Part shown: in pieces, positions 1 to 9,974 of the stretch | Layout of the letters: every line of letters starts with the position of its first letter | Numbering within the stretch: the first letter of the stretch is position 1 | DNA from: DASUWK01 sp036378435 | Lineage (GTDB): Bacteria; Chloroflexota; Dormibacteria; Dormibacterales; Dormibacteraceae | Assembly: GCA_036378435.1 (NCBI GenBank) | Contig: DASUWK010000058.1 | Span: 1 to 64,000, forward strand | Reading direction: 5' to 3' | Length of the DNA: 64,000 bases | Made by a program: the position numbers and the translations under genes | Notes under the pieces: model-generated | The model's database searches: none | Seen by the model: only the letters and a program-made list of their open reading frames with translations | What the model was told of the DNA's origin: nothing

Positions 1-2
1 CT

Positions 3-1724
3 GTCTTTATCGCGGCGCCGGCGTTCGCGTCCGGGCCACGGGAGGGCGGCGCATCGGCGTCAGCCGTCCAGCTGCGCGTTTCGCCGCTGGCGGTGGTGCC
101 GAGCAGCGTCGTCAACACGCTCGCGTCCGTAACCGGCATCAGCAGCCTGTCCCAGCTCAACTCGCTGGGCGATGCCTCTGCCGGCCTGGACGTCACGAAC
201 GTCGCCGGCAGCCTCGGGGACGCCAACGTCTACCACAACTCGAACGCAAGCTCGAGCCCGGTGGTGGTGAACGTCAAGGCGGTCGCCGGAGCGCTCGGCA
301 TCCTGGAGCAGGAGCTGAACAACCTCGGCCTGCCCAACGTCCCGGCCGCGCTTTTGGCGCAGGTCCAGGCGATCGAGAACACGCTCTCGGCGCAGAACCA
401 GGCGCTCGCGCCCTACTTCCAGGACGTCAACAGCCTGACGCAGGACGGTTCCCTTCAGCTGAAGACAGCATCTGCGACCTACGCCTACCCGGGCGCGGCG
501 CAGATCGACAAGGAGTTCGTCGTCCCGGCGAACCCGGCCGGCGCTCTGGTCGTCCAGACCTCGGCCCTGGCGCCGTACACCGCGAGCGCCAACAACGGTG
601 ATGGCACCGCGAACAACGTCGTGGAAGCCACCAGCAGCCTCGACGCTTTGAACGTCCTCAACGTCCCGTCGATCGCGCTGCCTCTGAACACCCAGGCGCT
701 GGCGCAGGTCAACAGCCTGATCGGCACCCTCGAGTCGGCGCTGGCCCCGGTGGCTTCGGCCGCGGGCGTCACCCTGCCGTCGGGGAGCTCGGTCACGGGC
801 ACGATCCTCGGCACCCTCGGCAACACCATCAACCAGCTGAACGGCGCGGCCAGCAGCATTCCGACCGTCACGATCGCCGGCCAGTCCGTCTCCACGACGG
901 CTGTCACCGGGCTGCTCCAGTCGCTGCTCAACCTGTCCGGCGCGCTGTCCGCGATGCCGGCCAGCATCGACCTCAGCAACATCGTCGCCACCAAGGACGT
1001 GGCCAGCGACGTCACCACCTCCGTGACCAACGGCGTGGTCGACTCTGTCGCCACCACCAAGGCGGCTTACATCAAGGTTCTGACCATCAACGCGGGCGGC
1101 CTGACCAGCGCGCTGGGCGTCGCCCAGGGCAACGCTCTCGCGATCATCACCGGCGCCACCGCGACGGCTGAGGCGAAGGCCGACGGCCAGACCTCGCACG
1201 CGACCGGCTCCGGCCAGTTCACCGACATCCAGCTGCTGCCTGGCTCTGCGCTCGCGGCGGCCCTGCCGAACCACGGCGACATCTCGTTCCAGACCCTGAC
1301 CAGCCTCGCCGGCTGCGCCGGCCAGGGCGCGACCTGCACCGTCAACGTGGGTCCGCTGCAGGTGGTCATCAACACCGGCGTGTGCCAGTGTGTGGACGCC
1401 GCGAACGGCGGTACGGCTGACGCGGCTCACGCCGCGGTCAGCGCCCTCGAGATCAAGATCAACTACATCGGCGACCCGAACCTGCTGCTGGGTACGACGG
1501 CCCCCGCGGCTCTCACCAGCCCGACCGGCTCGGTGACGAACCTGGCCGACGTCCAGCTGGCGACCGCGACCGCGGACGCCGGACAGCACACCCCGCTCGG
1601 TATCGCCAAGACCGGCAGCGTTTACGGCACCGGCCTGCTGATAGGGTTCCTGCTCCTGGTGGGCGCCCTCGGCATCGGCGTCACCTACCGGCGGTTCGCC
1701 GCCGTGAAGGCGGGACGCGCCTGA
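3..1724 (+). CDS. Secreted, probably sortase-anchored surface protein (5' partial)
   Basis: The frame is open from the left edge, so the start lies outside the window. The first residues (VFIAAPAFAS) look like the end of a signal peptide. The body is Ala/Gly/Thr/Asn/Val-rich with few charges, typical of an exported repetitive surface protein. I recognise no enzymatic domain. The C-terminus has IAKTG, then a hydrophobic segment of about 20 residues, then RRFAAVKAGR. That is the layout of a sortase sorting signal, with IAKTG in place of LPxTG and close to the LAxTG form used by class E sortases. A sortase gene follows 47 bp downstream, which supports the anchoring role. Function beyond surface display is unknown. 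Confidence 0.75.
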   Translation, partial: VFIAAPAFASGPREGGASASAVQLRVSPLAVVPSSVVNTLASVTGISSLSQLNSLGDASAGLDVTNVAGSLGDANVYHNSNASSSPVVVNVKAVAGALGILEQELNNLGLPNVPAALLAQVQAIENTLSAQNQALAPYFQDVNSLTQDGSLQLKTASATYAYPGAAQIDKEFVVPANPAGALVVQTSALAPYTASANNGDGTANNVVEATSSLDALNVLNVPSIALPLNTQALAQVNSLIGTLESALAPVASAAGVTLPSGSSVTGTILGTLGNTINQLNGAASSIPTVTIAGQSVSTTAVTGLLQSLLNLSGALSAMPASIDLSNIVATKDVASDVTTSVTNGVVDSVATTKAAYIKVLTINAGGLTSALGVAQGNALAIITGATATAEAKADGQTSHATGSGQFTDIQLLPGSALAAALPNHGDISFQTLTSLAGCAGQGATCTVNVGPLQVVINTGVCQCVDAANGGTADAAHAAVSALEIKINYIGDPNLLLGTTAPAALTSPTGSVTNLADVQLATATADAGQHTPLGIAKTGSVYGTGLLIGFLLLVGALGIGVTYRRFAAVKAGRA

Positions 1725-1771
1725 TCGGGTAGCCGTTAGTTCGGAATCAACGGGGGAGGGAGAGATTCGCC

Positions 1772-2353
1772 ATGAGGTGGCTGCGACGGCTTAGCTGGGC
1801 TATGACGGCCGTCGCAGCCGCCCTCCTCATCTGGACGGGGTTCGGGATCGTCTCGACGCTCCACAACCAGGATGTCGAGGCCCAGCAGTGGAACCAGCGC
1901 ACGTACGGCAGCTTCATCCCCGCGGGCTCGGTGCTCGCGTTCCGGCACCCGCAGCAGGCGCTGGGCTCGCAGGTCGCCAAGATGGAAATCCCGTCCCAGA
2001 ACTACGTCGCCATCCTGCTCGAAGGCACCAACGACAACGTCCTGGCCAACGGGCCCGGGCACTATGTCGGGAGCGCCTATCCAGGCGAGCCCGACACCCT
2101 GATGGTCGCCGGCCACAACACCTTCATGCTCGGGCTGCCGAACCTGAAGCGCGGCGACCTCGTGGTCTTCACAGACCCTGACGGGCGCTTCGTCTATCAG
2201 ATCGACAGCAGCCGCGTCATCAACCCGTCAGACCACGGCGCGCTCGCGATGACGGGCAAGCCGACGCTCGCCATCAGCACTTGTTGGCCGATCTGGGCCG
2301 GCGCTTTCGCCACCCAGCGACTCGTGATATACGGACACCTGGTTACGTCATGA
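1772..2353 (+). CDS. Class D/E-type sortase (transpeptidase)
   Basis: Membrane-anchored cysteine transpeptidase that cleaves a sorting signal and links the protein to the cell envelope. Residues 1-25 form a signal anchor (RRLSWAMTAVAAALLIW). The sortase fold follows, with catalytic His115 in AGHN, Cys171 in STCWP and Arg183 in TQRLVIYG. Length (193 aa) suits a class D/E sortase. The ATG has a strong site, GGGAGGGAG, 8-10 nt upstream. It sits directly behind a candidate substrate and its TGA overlaps an ATG of the next gene, so the set is probably one operon. The exact class is inferred from the TCxP context only. Confidence 0.9.
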   Translation: MRWLRRLSWAMTAVAAALLIWTGFGIVSTLHNQDVEAQQWNQRTYGSFIPAGSVLAFRHPQQALGSQVAKMEIPSQNYVAILLEGTNDNVLANGPGHYVGSAYPGEPDTLMVAGHNTFMLGLPNLKRGDLVVFTDPDGRFVYQIDSSRVINPSDHGALAMTGKPTLAISTCWPIWAGAFATQRLVIYGHLVTS

Positions 2354-2364
2354 GAGGTAGGGAG

Positions 2365-4542
2365 ATGCGGAAGCTGCGGGCGGCGGTGATCGGATTCATG
2401 GTGGCTCTGCCCGCTGCGCTTGCTTTGCCTGCGGCGGTCCCGGTGGCGGCGTCGACGCCGTCTTGTGGCGGCATCGTCGGAAGCAGCTTCGGGTCGTCTC
2501 TTCAGCAGCCCTACGGCGGCACGAGCGGCATCGTCATCAACGGCAGCTTCGGCACCCTCCAGGCGAACTACAGCAACGGCGGCACCGTGTACTTCAGCGG
2601 TCCCGGCGGGAGCCCGGACACGAGCGCCGCGGTGTCCTTCTCAAGCGGCAACACGAGCAACGGCGGCAACACTCTGACCGTGAACGCCCCGGGCGGCGCG
2701 TATTCCGGGCACGTTTGGGTTTGCATCAGCGGCAACAACCAGGTCTCCGATGCAGGCCTCTACACGTTCGATCCCAAGGTGGTCGGCAGCTACGCCGCCA
2801 ACGAGGGCAAGTCGGTCGCCGTCAGCGGCAACTTCTACAACAGCAACCTATCTGTGAGCGTCGGTGGTTGCCCCACCGGCTACAGCTGGGTCAACGAGAG
2901 CTCGATCAACGTGTCCGCTCCCGCACCAGCGGACTGCAGCGGCGCCGTCAGCGTTTCCGAGAAGGCCTGGAACGGGGCCCCGCTCTCCGGCAGCGGTGGC
3001 AGCTTCAAAGTCACTCCCAGCCTGCAGGGCGTGCAGTGCGCCAGCCCGTGCTACCCCGGCTCGACCGTGACCATCTCGGGGAACGGCTTCAGCAACAGCG
3101 GAACCTGGTCCTTCGGACCCGCTTCGGGCCACACCAGCGACGGCGGCTTCTCGTTCCCCGCTCCGGACGTGGAATCGGCCGCTTTGGGCCTGACCACCGG
3201 TAACGGGAGCTCGGTCTCGAGCCCGGCCTTGGGCATCGCGCCGCACATCACCGGTGTGAGCGCGGTGAGTGAGGGCCAGACGGCGACTGTGTCCGGCCAG
3301 GCGTTCGGCGGCAGCGGAACGGTCTCCGTGGGCGGCCAGCCCGCCAGCGGCGCCACCTGGTCCAACGACCAGATCCAGTTCGTCATGCCTGCGGGCGTGG
3401 CGCCTCAGGTTGCGCTCACCCGTGACGACGGCCAGCAGGCGTCGGCGCAGTTCACGCTCATCCCTGTCATCACGAGCGTGAGCCCCGCCTCCGCAGCGCC
3501 AGGCAGCTACGTCGAGATCAGCGGCTCCGGCTTCGGCTCCAACCCCACCGTGACCATCGGCGGCGTTCCTGCGCAGGTCGCGCTCCCCGGCGACACCGGC
3601 ATCGCGGCGACCGTCCCGAGCGGCGCCAAGAGCGGCAAGCTGATCGTCAACAGCAGCTACGGCAAGTCGGTCGCCTGGGGCCAGACCTTCACGGTCCTGG
3701 GGGCGGGCGCGGCCGGCTCCGGCTCCACGGGCTCCAGCGGCGGCTTCAGCAACTACGGCAACAGCAACAGCGGCACCCTGAACGTCAAGCCGAACTACGG
3801 CTTCCTGCCGCTGCCGGCGCCGCCTCCTGGCGTCGCCTTCCACCTGACCGCGCCGTCCGACCAGGTCAAGCCTGGGTCTGACGTCCCGCTCACCGTCAAC
3901 CTCCAGCTGCTCGGCAAGCCGGTCGCCGGCAGCACGATCACGTTCCAGGTTGCCGACTCTCCGGGCAGCGACACCTCGCTCAGCTCGCCGTCGACGACCA
4001 CGGACGCCACCGGCACCGCCCACGTGACGCTGCACACGAGCAAGAAGGCCGGCCAGACGATCGTGATCGCGCGGTCCGGCGCGTTCGCCGACCAGATTCG
4101 GATAGTCACGCTGAGCCCCGTCGCGGCCAACGCCGGCATCCCGGCGACCGTTTTCCGGAACGGCACCATCGACCCGCACATCCTGATCCCCTTCGTGGGA
4201 GCCCTCGGACTGGCGATCCTCCTCCTGCTCGGCGCCGTGCTCCTGCAGCTGCGCCTCAACCGCCGCAGCCCGGCGCCCGTGGCGGCCGCCGTCTCGCCGG
4301 CCGTCGAGACCGTGGCCGAGCCGCCGAAGCCGAAGGCGCCGCGGAAACCGCGCGCGCAGGGGGCTGCTCCGCGCAAACGCCCGGCGCGACCTCAGCCAGC
4401 GCCGCCGCCGGAGGTCAGCGTGATGCCCATGGCCGCCGGCGCCGAGGACATCGCGGACGTGATCCCGCTGCCCACCGTCGGCGATGCGGCCGACCAGGAC
4501 GAGATCACGCGCACGCGAGCGCGAGCGAAAAGGCCGGAGTAA
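2365..4542 (+). CDS. IPT/TIG-domain surface protein with C-terminal membrane anchor
   Basis: I chose the ATG at 2365 over 2350 because it gives a clean signal peptide (MRKLRAAVIGFMVALPAALA...) and has GAGGTAGGG just upstream; 2350 would overlap the sortase stop as ATGA. The mature part is Gly/Ser/Asn-rich. It contains IPT/TIG-like immunoglobulin folds (for example ITSVSPASAAPGSYVEISG, around residue 370) and a later Big-1-like segment (VKPGSDVPLTVNLQL). A transmembrane helix lies near residues 604-630, followed by a Pro/Ala/Lys/Arg-rich cytoplasmic tail of about 90 residues. Probably an adhesin or wall-associated scaffold. No sorting signal is visible, unlike the first gene. Confidence 0.75.
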   Translation: MRKLRAAVIGFMVALPAALALPAAVPVAASTPSCGGIVGSSFGSSLQQPYGGTSGIVINGSFGTLQANYSNGGTVYFSGPGGSPDTSAAVSFSSGNTSNGGNTLTVNAPGGAYSGHVWVCISGNNQVSDAGLYTFDPKVVGSYAANEGKSVAVSGNFYNSNLSVSVGGCPTGYSWVNESSINVSAPAPADCSGAVSVSEKAWNGAPLSGSGGSFKVTPSLQGVQCASPCYPGSTVTISGNGFSNSGTWSFGPASGHTSDGGFSFPAPDVESAALGLTTGNGSSVSSPALGIAPHITGVSAVSEGQTATVSGQAFGGSGTVSVGGQPASGATWSNDQIQFVMPAGVAPQVALTRDDGQQASAQFTLIPVITSVSPASAAPGSYVEISGSGFGSNPTVTIGGVPAQVALPGDTGIAATVPSGAKSGKLIVNSSYGKSVAWGQTFTVLGAGAAGSGSTGSSGGFSNYGNSNSGTLNVKPNYGFLPLPAPPPGVAFHLTAPSDQVKPGSDVPLTVNLQLLGKPVAGSTITFQVADSPGSDTSLSSPSTTTDATGTAHVTLHTSKKAGQTIVIARSGAFADQIRIVTLSPVAANAGIPATVFRNGTIDPHILIPFVGALGLAILLLLGAVLLQLRLNRRSPAPVAAAVSPAVETVAEPPKPKAPRKPRAQGAAPRKRPARPQPAPPPEVSVMPMAAGAEDIADVIPLPTVGDAADQDEITRTRARAKRPE

Positions 4543-4637
4543 GCGGAACGCCGGCCCGCGCGGCGGCACTAGGTACTGTCCGGTATGGTGGTTATTGACC
4601 TATAACTAATTAGGCAACCACGGACGGAGGTGGCCGC

Positions 4638-6197
4638 ATGAGACTGCGCATGCTCCACCTGGCTGCTGGCGTAGTCGTCGCGGCGGTGGGAGCTTTCTTC
4701 CTGGTCGGTTCGATCTCAGGTCGCCCGGTGGCGGCACTGTCGGTCGTGCCCTCTCCGACCCCTTGCCTGCTGGCGCTGACCTGCCCGCCCTCGCCACTGC
4801 CGGTTGTCAGCTCCAACCCGCTGCAGGCGTCGAACCACCCCGCGAGTACCCCGGCGCAGCAGTCTGCGCCCACCGGATCGACCGCGTCCCACAAGACGGC
4901 GCCCGCACCGGCGGCGAATGGTGAGCCGACAGACGCGGCGGTGCTGGAGTCGGTACTTGGAGACGCCGCCCTGGCCAGGAGCCTAGCCGAGGTCGAGCAG
5001 CAACCGCTGACCGCGGAGCGCCCCGACCTCGTTCATTTCATCGTGCCGGCCGGGGCCACGCGGGCCGCCGGCACCGCTCCTGCCCCGGTGGCGGTGCCCC
5101 TGATCCTGCTGCTTTGCGCCGCACTAGTGCTCCCTCTGAGATTGGCCCGACCCAAGCTCAGGCTCGGGCCGAGCTGGCTGGCGCTCGCGTTGCTCGGACT
5201 GGCCGTGGCCGGCGCGAGCACCGCCTCCCTGCCGGCCCAGCCGGTACCCGAGCGGCCGGCGGCCGTGCCCTCCCGGGTGCTGGCCACGGGTGGACCGTCG
5301 CACTCAGCGAGGCGAACGGCGCCGGCGGCTGAGCAGCAAGCCTGGACTCGTCTTTTGGCGATCGAGCTCCGCCTCAGCCGCCAACATGCAACCCTCGCCG
5401 AACAGGAGAACAGGCTCTACCGGATCGCCGCCGACATCGAGAGCGGCACGGCCCGGCCGCGCGTGCGGGCAGTCGCACAGCTCATGCAGCAGCACGACGC
5501 GGAGGCAGCCGCTTATCAGGCGACCCTGGAGCAGGAGTACCAGCTCTATCTGGCCGCCGCGTCGCAGGGCCAGGTCGCCGAGGATTTGAGGGTTGGGTCG
5601 GCAGCCAACCCGGCAGCCGCCCAGGCGGTGACCACCGACCTCCAGCGCATCACGACCCAGCTGCAGCAGGAGCAGACGATCGCGGCATCTCTGGGGCGGC
5701 TCCAGCAGCAGGGCCAGCTGCCCGGCCAGGCCTCGTCGGTCGGGACGAGCAAGGGCTTCGGCGTGCCCGTCACCGGTTCGGTCGCTCAGCCGTTTGGTCC
5801 GACGAACTTCAGCGTCGAGCCACCGCTCATCTACCAGGGCCGTTTCTACCCGCACTTCCATACCGGCCTGGACATCGCCGCTCCCGCGATGACGCCGGTC
5901 GGTGCCTCCGCCGACGGAGTCGTCGCCCTGGTGGCGTCGTCAACCGACGGCCACGGCCATCTGACCGGCTATGGAAACTACATCGTCGTAGCCCACGCCC
6001 ACGGCTACTTCACCCTGTACGCGCACCTGACCGCGGCGCTGGTCACTGCCGGTCAGCTGGTGCACCAGGGGCAGACGATCGGGCTCGCCGGCTCAACCGG
6101 AAACTCCACCGGACCTCACCTGCACTTCGAGATCAGGCGGGACGGGGAGTTCCTGGATCCGCTGCCTTACCTGCTCGGCACGCAGAAGCCCTGGTAG
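4638..6197 (+). CDS. Membrane-anchored M23 family metallopeptidase (LytM-type)
   Basis: Peptidoglycan endopeptidase of the LytM/gp13 family, zinc-dependent, acting outside the membrane. The ATG at 4638 has GGAGG 7 nt upstream. It has an N-terminal signal anchor (residues 8-28), a Pro-rich linker, a second hydrophobic stretch near 150-195, and a coiled-coil-like Gln/Glu/Ala region (about 230-360). The C-terminal M23 domain has HFHTGLDIA (near residue 406) and HLHFE (near 495), supplying the zinc ligands and catalytic His. It closes the surface cluster that starts with the sortase genes. The AT-rich stretch at 4591-4613 upstream may be its promoter. Confidence 0.88.
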   Translation: MRLRMLHLAAGVVVAAVGAFFLVGSISGRPVAALSVVPSPTPCLLALTCPPSPLPVVSSNPLQASNHPASTPAQQSAPTGSTASHKTAPAPAANGEPTDAAVLESVLGDAALARSLAEVEQQPLTAERPDLVHFIVPAGATRAAGTAPAPVAVPLILLLCAALVLPLRLARPKLRLGPSWLALALLGLAVAGASTASLPAQPVPERPAAVPSRVLATGGPSHSARRTAPAAEQQAWTRLLAIELRLSRQHATLAEQENRLYRIAADIESGTARPRVRAVAQLMQQHDAEAAAYQATLEQEYQLYLAAASQGQVAEDLRVGSAANPAAAQAVTTDLQRITTQLQQEQTIAASLGRLQQQGQLPGQASSVGTSKGFGVPVTGSVAQPFGPTNFSVEPPLIYQGRFYPHFHTGLDIAAPAMTPVGASADGVVALVASSTDGHGHLTGYGNYIVVAHAHGYFTLYAHLTAALVTAGQLVHQGQTIGLAGSTGNSTGPHLHFEIRRDGEFLDPLPYLLGTQKPW

Positions 6198-6216
6198 GGC
6201 CTTCCGCCCCGCAGCG

Positions 6217-6738
6217 CTAACCCAGCTGGCGCCTGGTCGCCTTCACGCTCTCGGGCAGCCTCGGCATCGCGACCACCGCGCCCGTGGTGACCAGGGTCAG
6301 GATCGCGAGGACGATCCAGGACGCTGGCTCAGGCAGCGAGAAATTGAAGGCGGCGTCGATCGAGAACGGCCCGTAGCCGAGCAGCGAGATGGCGACAGCG
6401 GCCGCCAGGATCTGCAAGGGGAACTCAATACCTCGGTTGCTGTTCCAGAACCCGTTGGGAGCGTGCACGAGCAGGATCGCAACCAGCATCGAGCCGACCA
6501 CCATGAAGGGTCCGACGGGGTTCAGAAAGCCGAGGAGCAAAAGAATTCCGCCGACGAACTCTCCGGCAGCGGCCACCAACGCCCAGAGGGCGCCCGGCCG
6601 CACCTTCATCGATTCGAGCATTCCGCCGAAGCCATTCAGACCCGGCCCGTTGAACCATCCGAACAGCTTTTGAGCGCCGTGAGCGGACACGGTCACTCCT
6701 ATCACGGCTCGCAGTACAAACAGCCCTATCGCAATCAA
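6217..6738 (-). CDS. DoxX family membrane protein
   Basis: Four-helix membrane protein of the DoxX family; members are tied to quinone or thiosulfate redox functions, but the role here is unknown. The N-terminal helix carries LRAVIGVTVSAHGAQKLFGW, the family hallmark. I chose the TTG at 6738 because GGGAGG lies about 10 nt upstream and translation then begins directly at the first helix. Starting further out would add a long Arg/Pro/Glu-rich, shadow-like segment. About 173 aa, normal for the family. It is divergent from the ion channel gene. Confidence 0.8.
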   Translation of the reverse strand: MIAIGLFVLRAVIGVTVSAHGAQKLFGWFNGPGLNGFGGMLESMKVRPGALWALVAAAGEFVGGILLLLGFLNPVGPFMVVGSMLVAILLVHAPNGFWNSNRGIEFPLQILAAAVAISLLGYGPFSIDAAFNFSLPEPASWIVLAILTLVTTGAVVAMPRLPESVKATRRQLG

Positions 6739-6837
6739 CGTATGAGCACCTCCCTTGGCATTAATACATGGTGATACCGGAAAGGGCCAGTTTGAGTGCC
6801 CGCGCAAGCTCGCCGAGCGCGGTCTAAGCTTGCGCAG

Positions 6838-7947
6838 ATGAGTGCGCTCGACGTGCTCGCGCTGCTGGCCGGAATCGGCCTCGTCGCGGTGACCTTCTAC
6901 GACCTCTTCGAGAGCGTTCTCCTGCCGCGCCCGGCCATCGGGCGGCTCCGAATCGCGAATACCACGATCCTCTGGACGTGGCGCCTCTGGAGGCGCTTGG
7001 GCACCCGTTTTGAGTCGATCAGCGCCCGTGAGAACGCGCTGTCCTTGTTCGCGCCGGCGATGGCGGTCGGGCTGCTGGCGATCTGGGCCCTGGCGATGGT
7101 GGTCGGCTTCGGCCTCATCCTCTGGGCCGGGCGCCACAACATCCGGCCCGAGCCGAGCAATCTCGGCGACTCGTTCTACCTTTCCGCGCTCTCGCTGTTC
7201 ACGCTCGGTTTCGGTGACGTGGTTCCCGTCAGCGCGGCGACGCGAATCGTCACGCTGCTCGAGGCAGCGACCGGGTTGGGCCTGATCGCTCTCGTGATCA
7301 GCCTGCTGTTCTCGCTCTTCAGCTCCGTGCAGAGGCGCGAGGCGCTGGTCGTGGCGACCGACGCGACGGCGGGCGCGCCGCCCTCAGGCGTGCAGCTCCT
7401 TGAGACCTGCGCGCGCTATTCGATGCCCGACGAGCTGATCAAGACCTTCCAAGACTGGCGCGTCTGGGCGGCGGAGGTGCTCGAGAGCCACCTTGCCTAT
7501 CCGATCCTCTCCTACTTCCGCTCCTCCCACGACGGCGAGGCCTGGCTCAACTCCTTCGGCGCCGTGATGGACGCGGCGGTCCTGGCCATGACGACCGTCG
7601 AGACGCCGGCCGCCGGCTCGGCGCGGATCATGTGGAAGGTCGGCTACCACCTGGTGGAGGACGTTTCCTGGTTCTTCCGGATTCCGCATGAGCACGTGCC
7701 CGGAGTCTCCTTAGAAGAGTTCCAGGAGGCGCGCGAGCGCCTTCGGTTCGCAGGTTACGAGCTGAAGCCGGAAGAGCAGTCTTGGGAGGAGTTCCAGCAG
7801 TTGCGGTCCCGGTACGCGGAACCGCTGGTGCGGATGGCGGCGTTCCTGGCCATCGAGCCCACGCAGTGGATCGGCGACCGCATGTTCATGTTCCACCGTG
7901 AGCGCGCTCAGCGCGCCGCGGCCGGACATCAGTCGACCGGGGCGTAG
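6838..7947 (+). CDS. Two-helix potassium-type ion channel with large cytoplasmic domain
   Basis: Predicted pore-forming membrane protein. The N-terminal helix (residues 3-22), a second helix (about 70-97), the pore segment with selectivity-filter-like TLGFGD (residues 122-127) and a following helix (about 137-158) match the Ion_trans_2 type. The remaining 200 residues are cytoplasmic, with no RCK or Rossmann motif that I can see. I prefer the ATG at 6838 to the GTG at 6796 because TAAGCT lies 7 nt upstream, suggesting a leaderless mRNA. The 3' end overlaps convergent pheA by 19 bp. Confidence 0.8.
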   Translation: MSALDVLALLAGIGLVAVTFYDLFESVLLPRPAIGRLRIANTTILWTWRLWRRLGTRFESISARENALSLFAPAMAVGLLAIWALAMVVGFGLILWAGRHNIRPEPSNLGDSFYLSALSLFTLGFGDVVPVSAATRIVTLLEAATGLGLIALVISLLFSLFSSVQRREALVVATDATAGAPPSGVQLLETCARYSMPDELIKTFQDWRVWAAEVLESHLAYPILSYFRSSHDGEAWLNSFGAVMDAAVLAMTTVETPAAGSARIMWKVGYHLVEDVSWFFRIPHEHVPGVSLEEFQEARERLRFAGYELKPEEQSWEEFQQLRSRYAEPLVRMAAFLAIEPTQWIGDRMFMFHRERAQRAAAGHQSTGA

Positions 7948-8759
7948 CTCCCGAAGAACCGGACCTCGGCGGCGACGTCCTCGAGCGCGCTCAGCGCCGT
8001 CTCGGCGCCGGCCGGGTCGCTGATCTCGAAGTCGAGATAGAACTTGTAGTTGAACGGCTGCTCCGGGATCGGGCGTGAGTCCAGCCGGGTGAGGTTGACG
8101 CCGCGTTCAGAGAAGGCCTTCAGCGCCTCGACCAGTCCCCCCGGACGGTGGGCGCCGACGAAGGCAAGGCAGCATTTCCAGCCGGCCTGCGCGGCCGCGG
8201 GCCGCACCGGCTCGCCCTTCTCGACCACCAGGAAGCGCGTCCGGTTGGAGTCGTCGTCCTGGATGTCGCGGGCCAGGATGTCGAGTCCGTAACGCGCGGC
8301 GGCTGTCGCGCTCGCGATCGCCGCGGTGCCCGGCTGCGGCCACTCCGCCAGCTGGCGGGCGGCGCCCGCGGTGTCATGGAAAGGCACCGGCTGAATCCCG
8401 CGGCGCTGCAGCCACCCGGCGCATTGAGCCAGCGCCTGCGGGTGTGAGATCGCGCGCTCGGGCCGCTCCCGGGCCCGGCCCAGCAAGCAGTGCTTGATCG
8501 GGTGCACCACCTCCGCGGTCACCCGCAGGCCCGGCCGCCCCCACAGAAGGTCGTTGACCTCCTGGACGATGCCGCCGAGGCTGTTCTCGACCGGCAGCAC
8601 CGCGCGCGACACCTCGCCGCCACCGAGCGCGTCAAAGGCCCTCCCGAACGTGCGGCAGGGAACCGTGCGCGCGTCGGGGTAGAGCCGCAGCAGCGCCTCC
8701 TCGGAGTAAGCGCCGGGCTCGCCCTGGTACGCGATGGCGACTCCCGCCACGACCGCCAT
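7929..8759 (-). CDS. pheA: Prephenate dehydratase
   Basis: Converts prephenate to phenylpyruvate in phenylalanine synthesis. Residues 1-185 form the periplasmic-binding-like catalytic domain, starting AYQGEPGAYSE and containing the TRF motif (SNRTRFLVVE) with the catalytic Thr. The C-terminal ACT domain has LDSRPIPEQPFNYKFYLD, the ESRP-type phenylalanine-binding region. Its length of 276 aa matches the monofunctional enzyme, with no chorismate mutase domain. The ATG lies one base after the leuA stop, so it is the last gene of the ilvBNC-leuA-pheA operon. An aromatic gene inside a branched-chain operon is unusual. Confidence 0.93.
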   Translation of the reverse strand: MAVVAGVAIAYQGEPGAYSEEALLRLYPDARTVPCRTFGRAFDALGGGEVSRAVLPVENSLGGIVQEVNDLLWGRPGLRVTAEVVHPIKHCLLGRARERPERAISHPQALAQCAGWLQRRGIQPVPFHDTAGAARQLAEWPQPGTAAIASATAAARYGLDILARDIQDDDSNRTRFLVVEKGEPVRPAAAQAGWKCCLAFVGAHRPGGLVEALKAFSERGVNLTRLDSRPIPEQPFNYKFYLDFEISDPAGAETALSALEDVAAEVRFFGSYAPVD

Positions 8760-8760
8760 C

Positions 8761-9972
<1,212 letters not shown>

Positions 9973-9974
9973 CG

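Noticed and set aside
60..1589. 509-codon open frame on the minus strand
   Set aside because: Arg/Gly/Asp/Val-rich shadow of the surface protein gene, with no domain; a by-product of high GC.
2848..4569. 573-codon minus-strand frame opposite the IPT/TIG protein
   Set aside because: Arg/Gly/His-rich composition and no recognisable motif; the plus-strand gene has a signal peptide and TM anchor.
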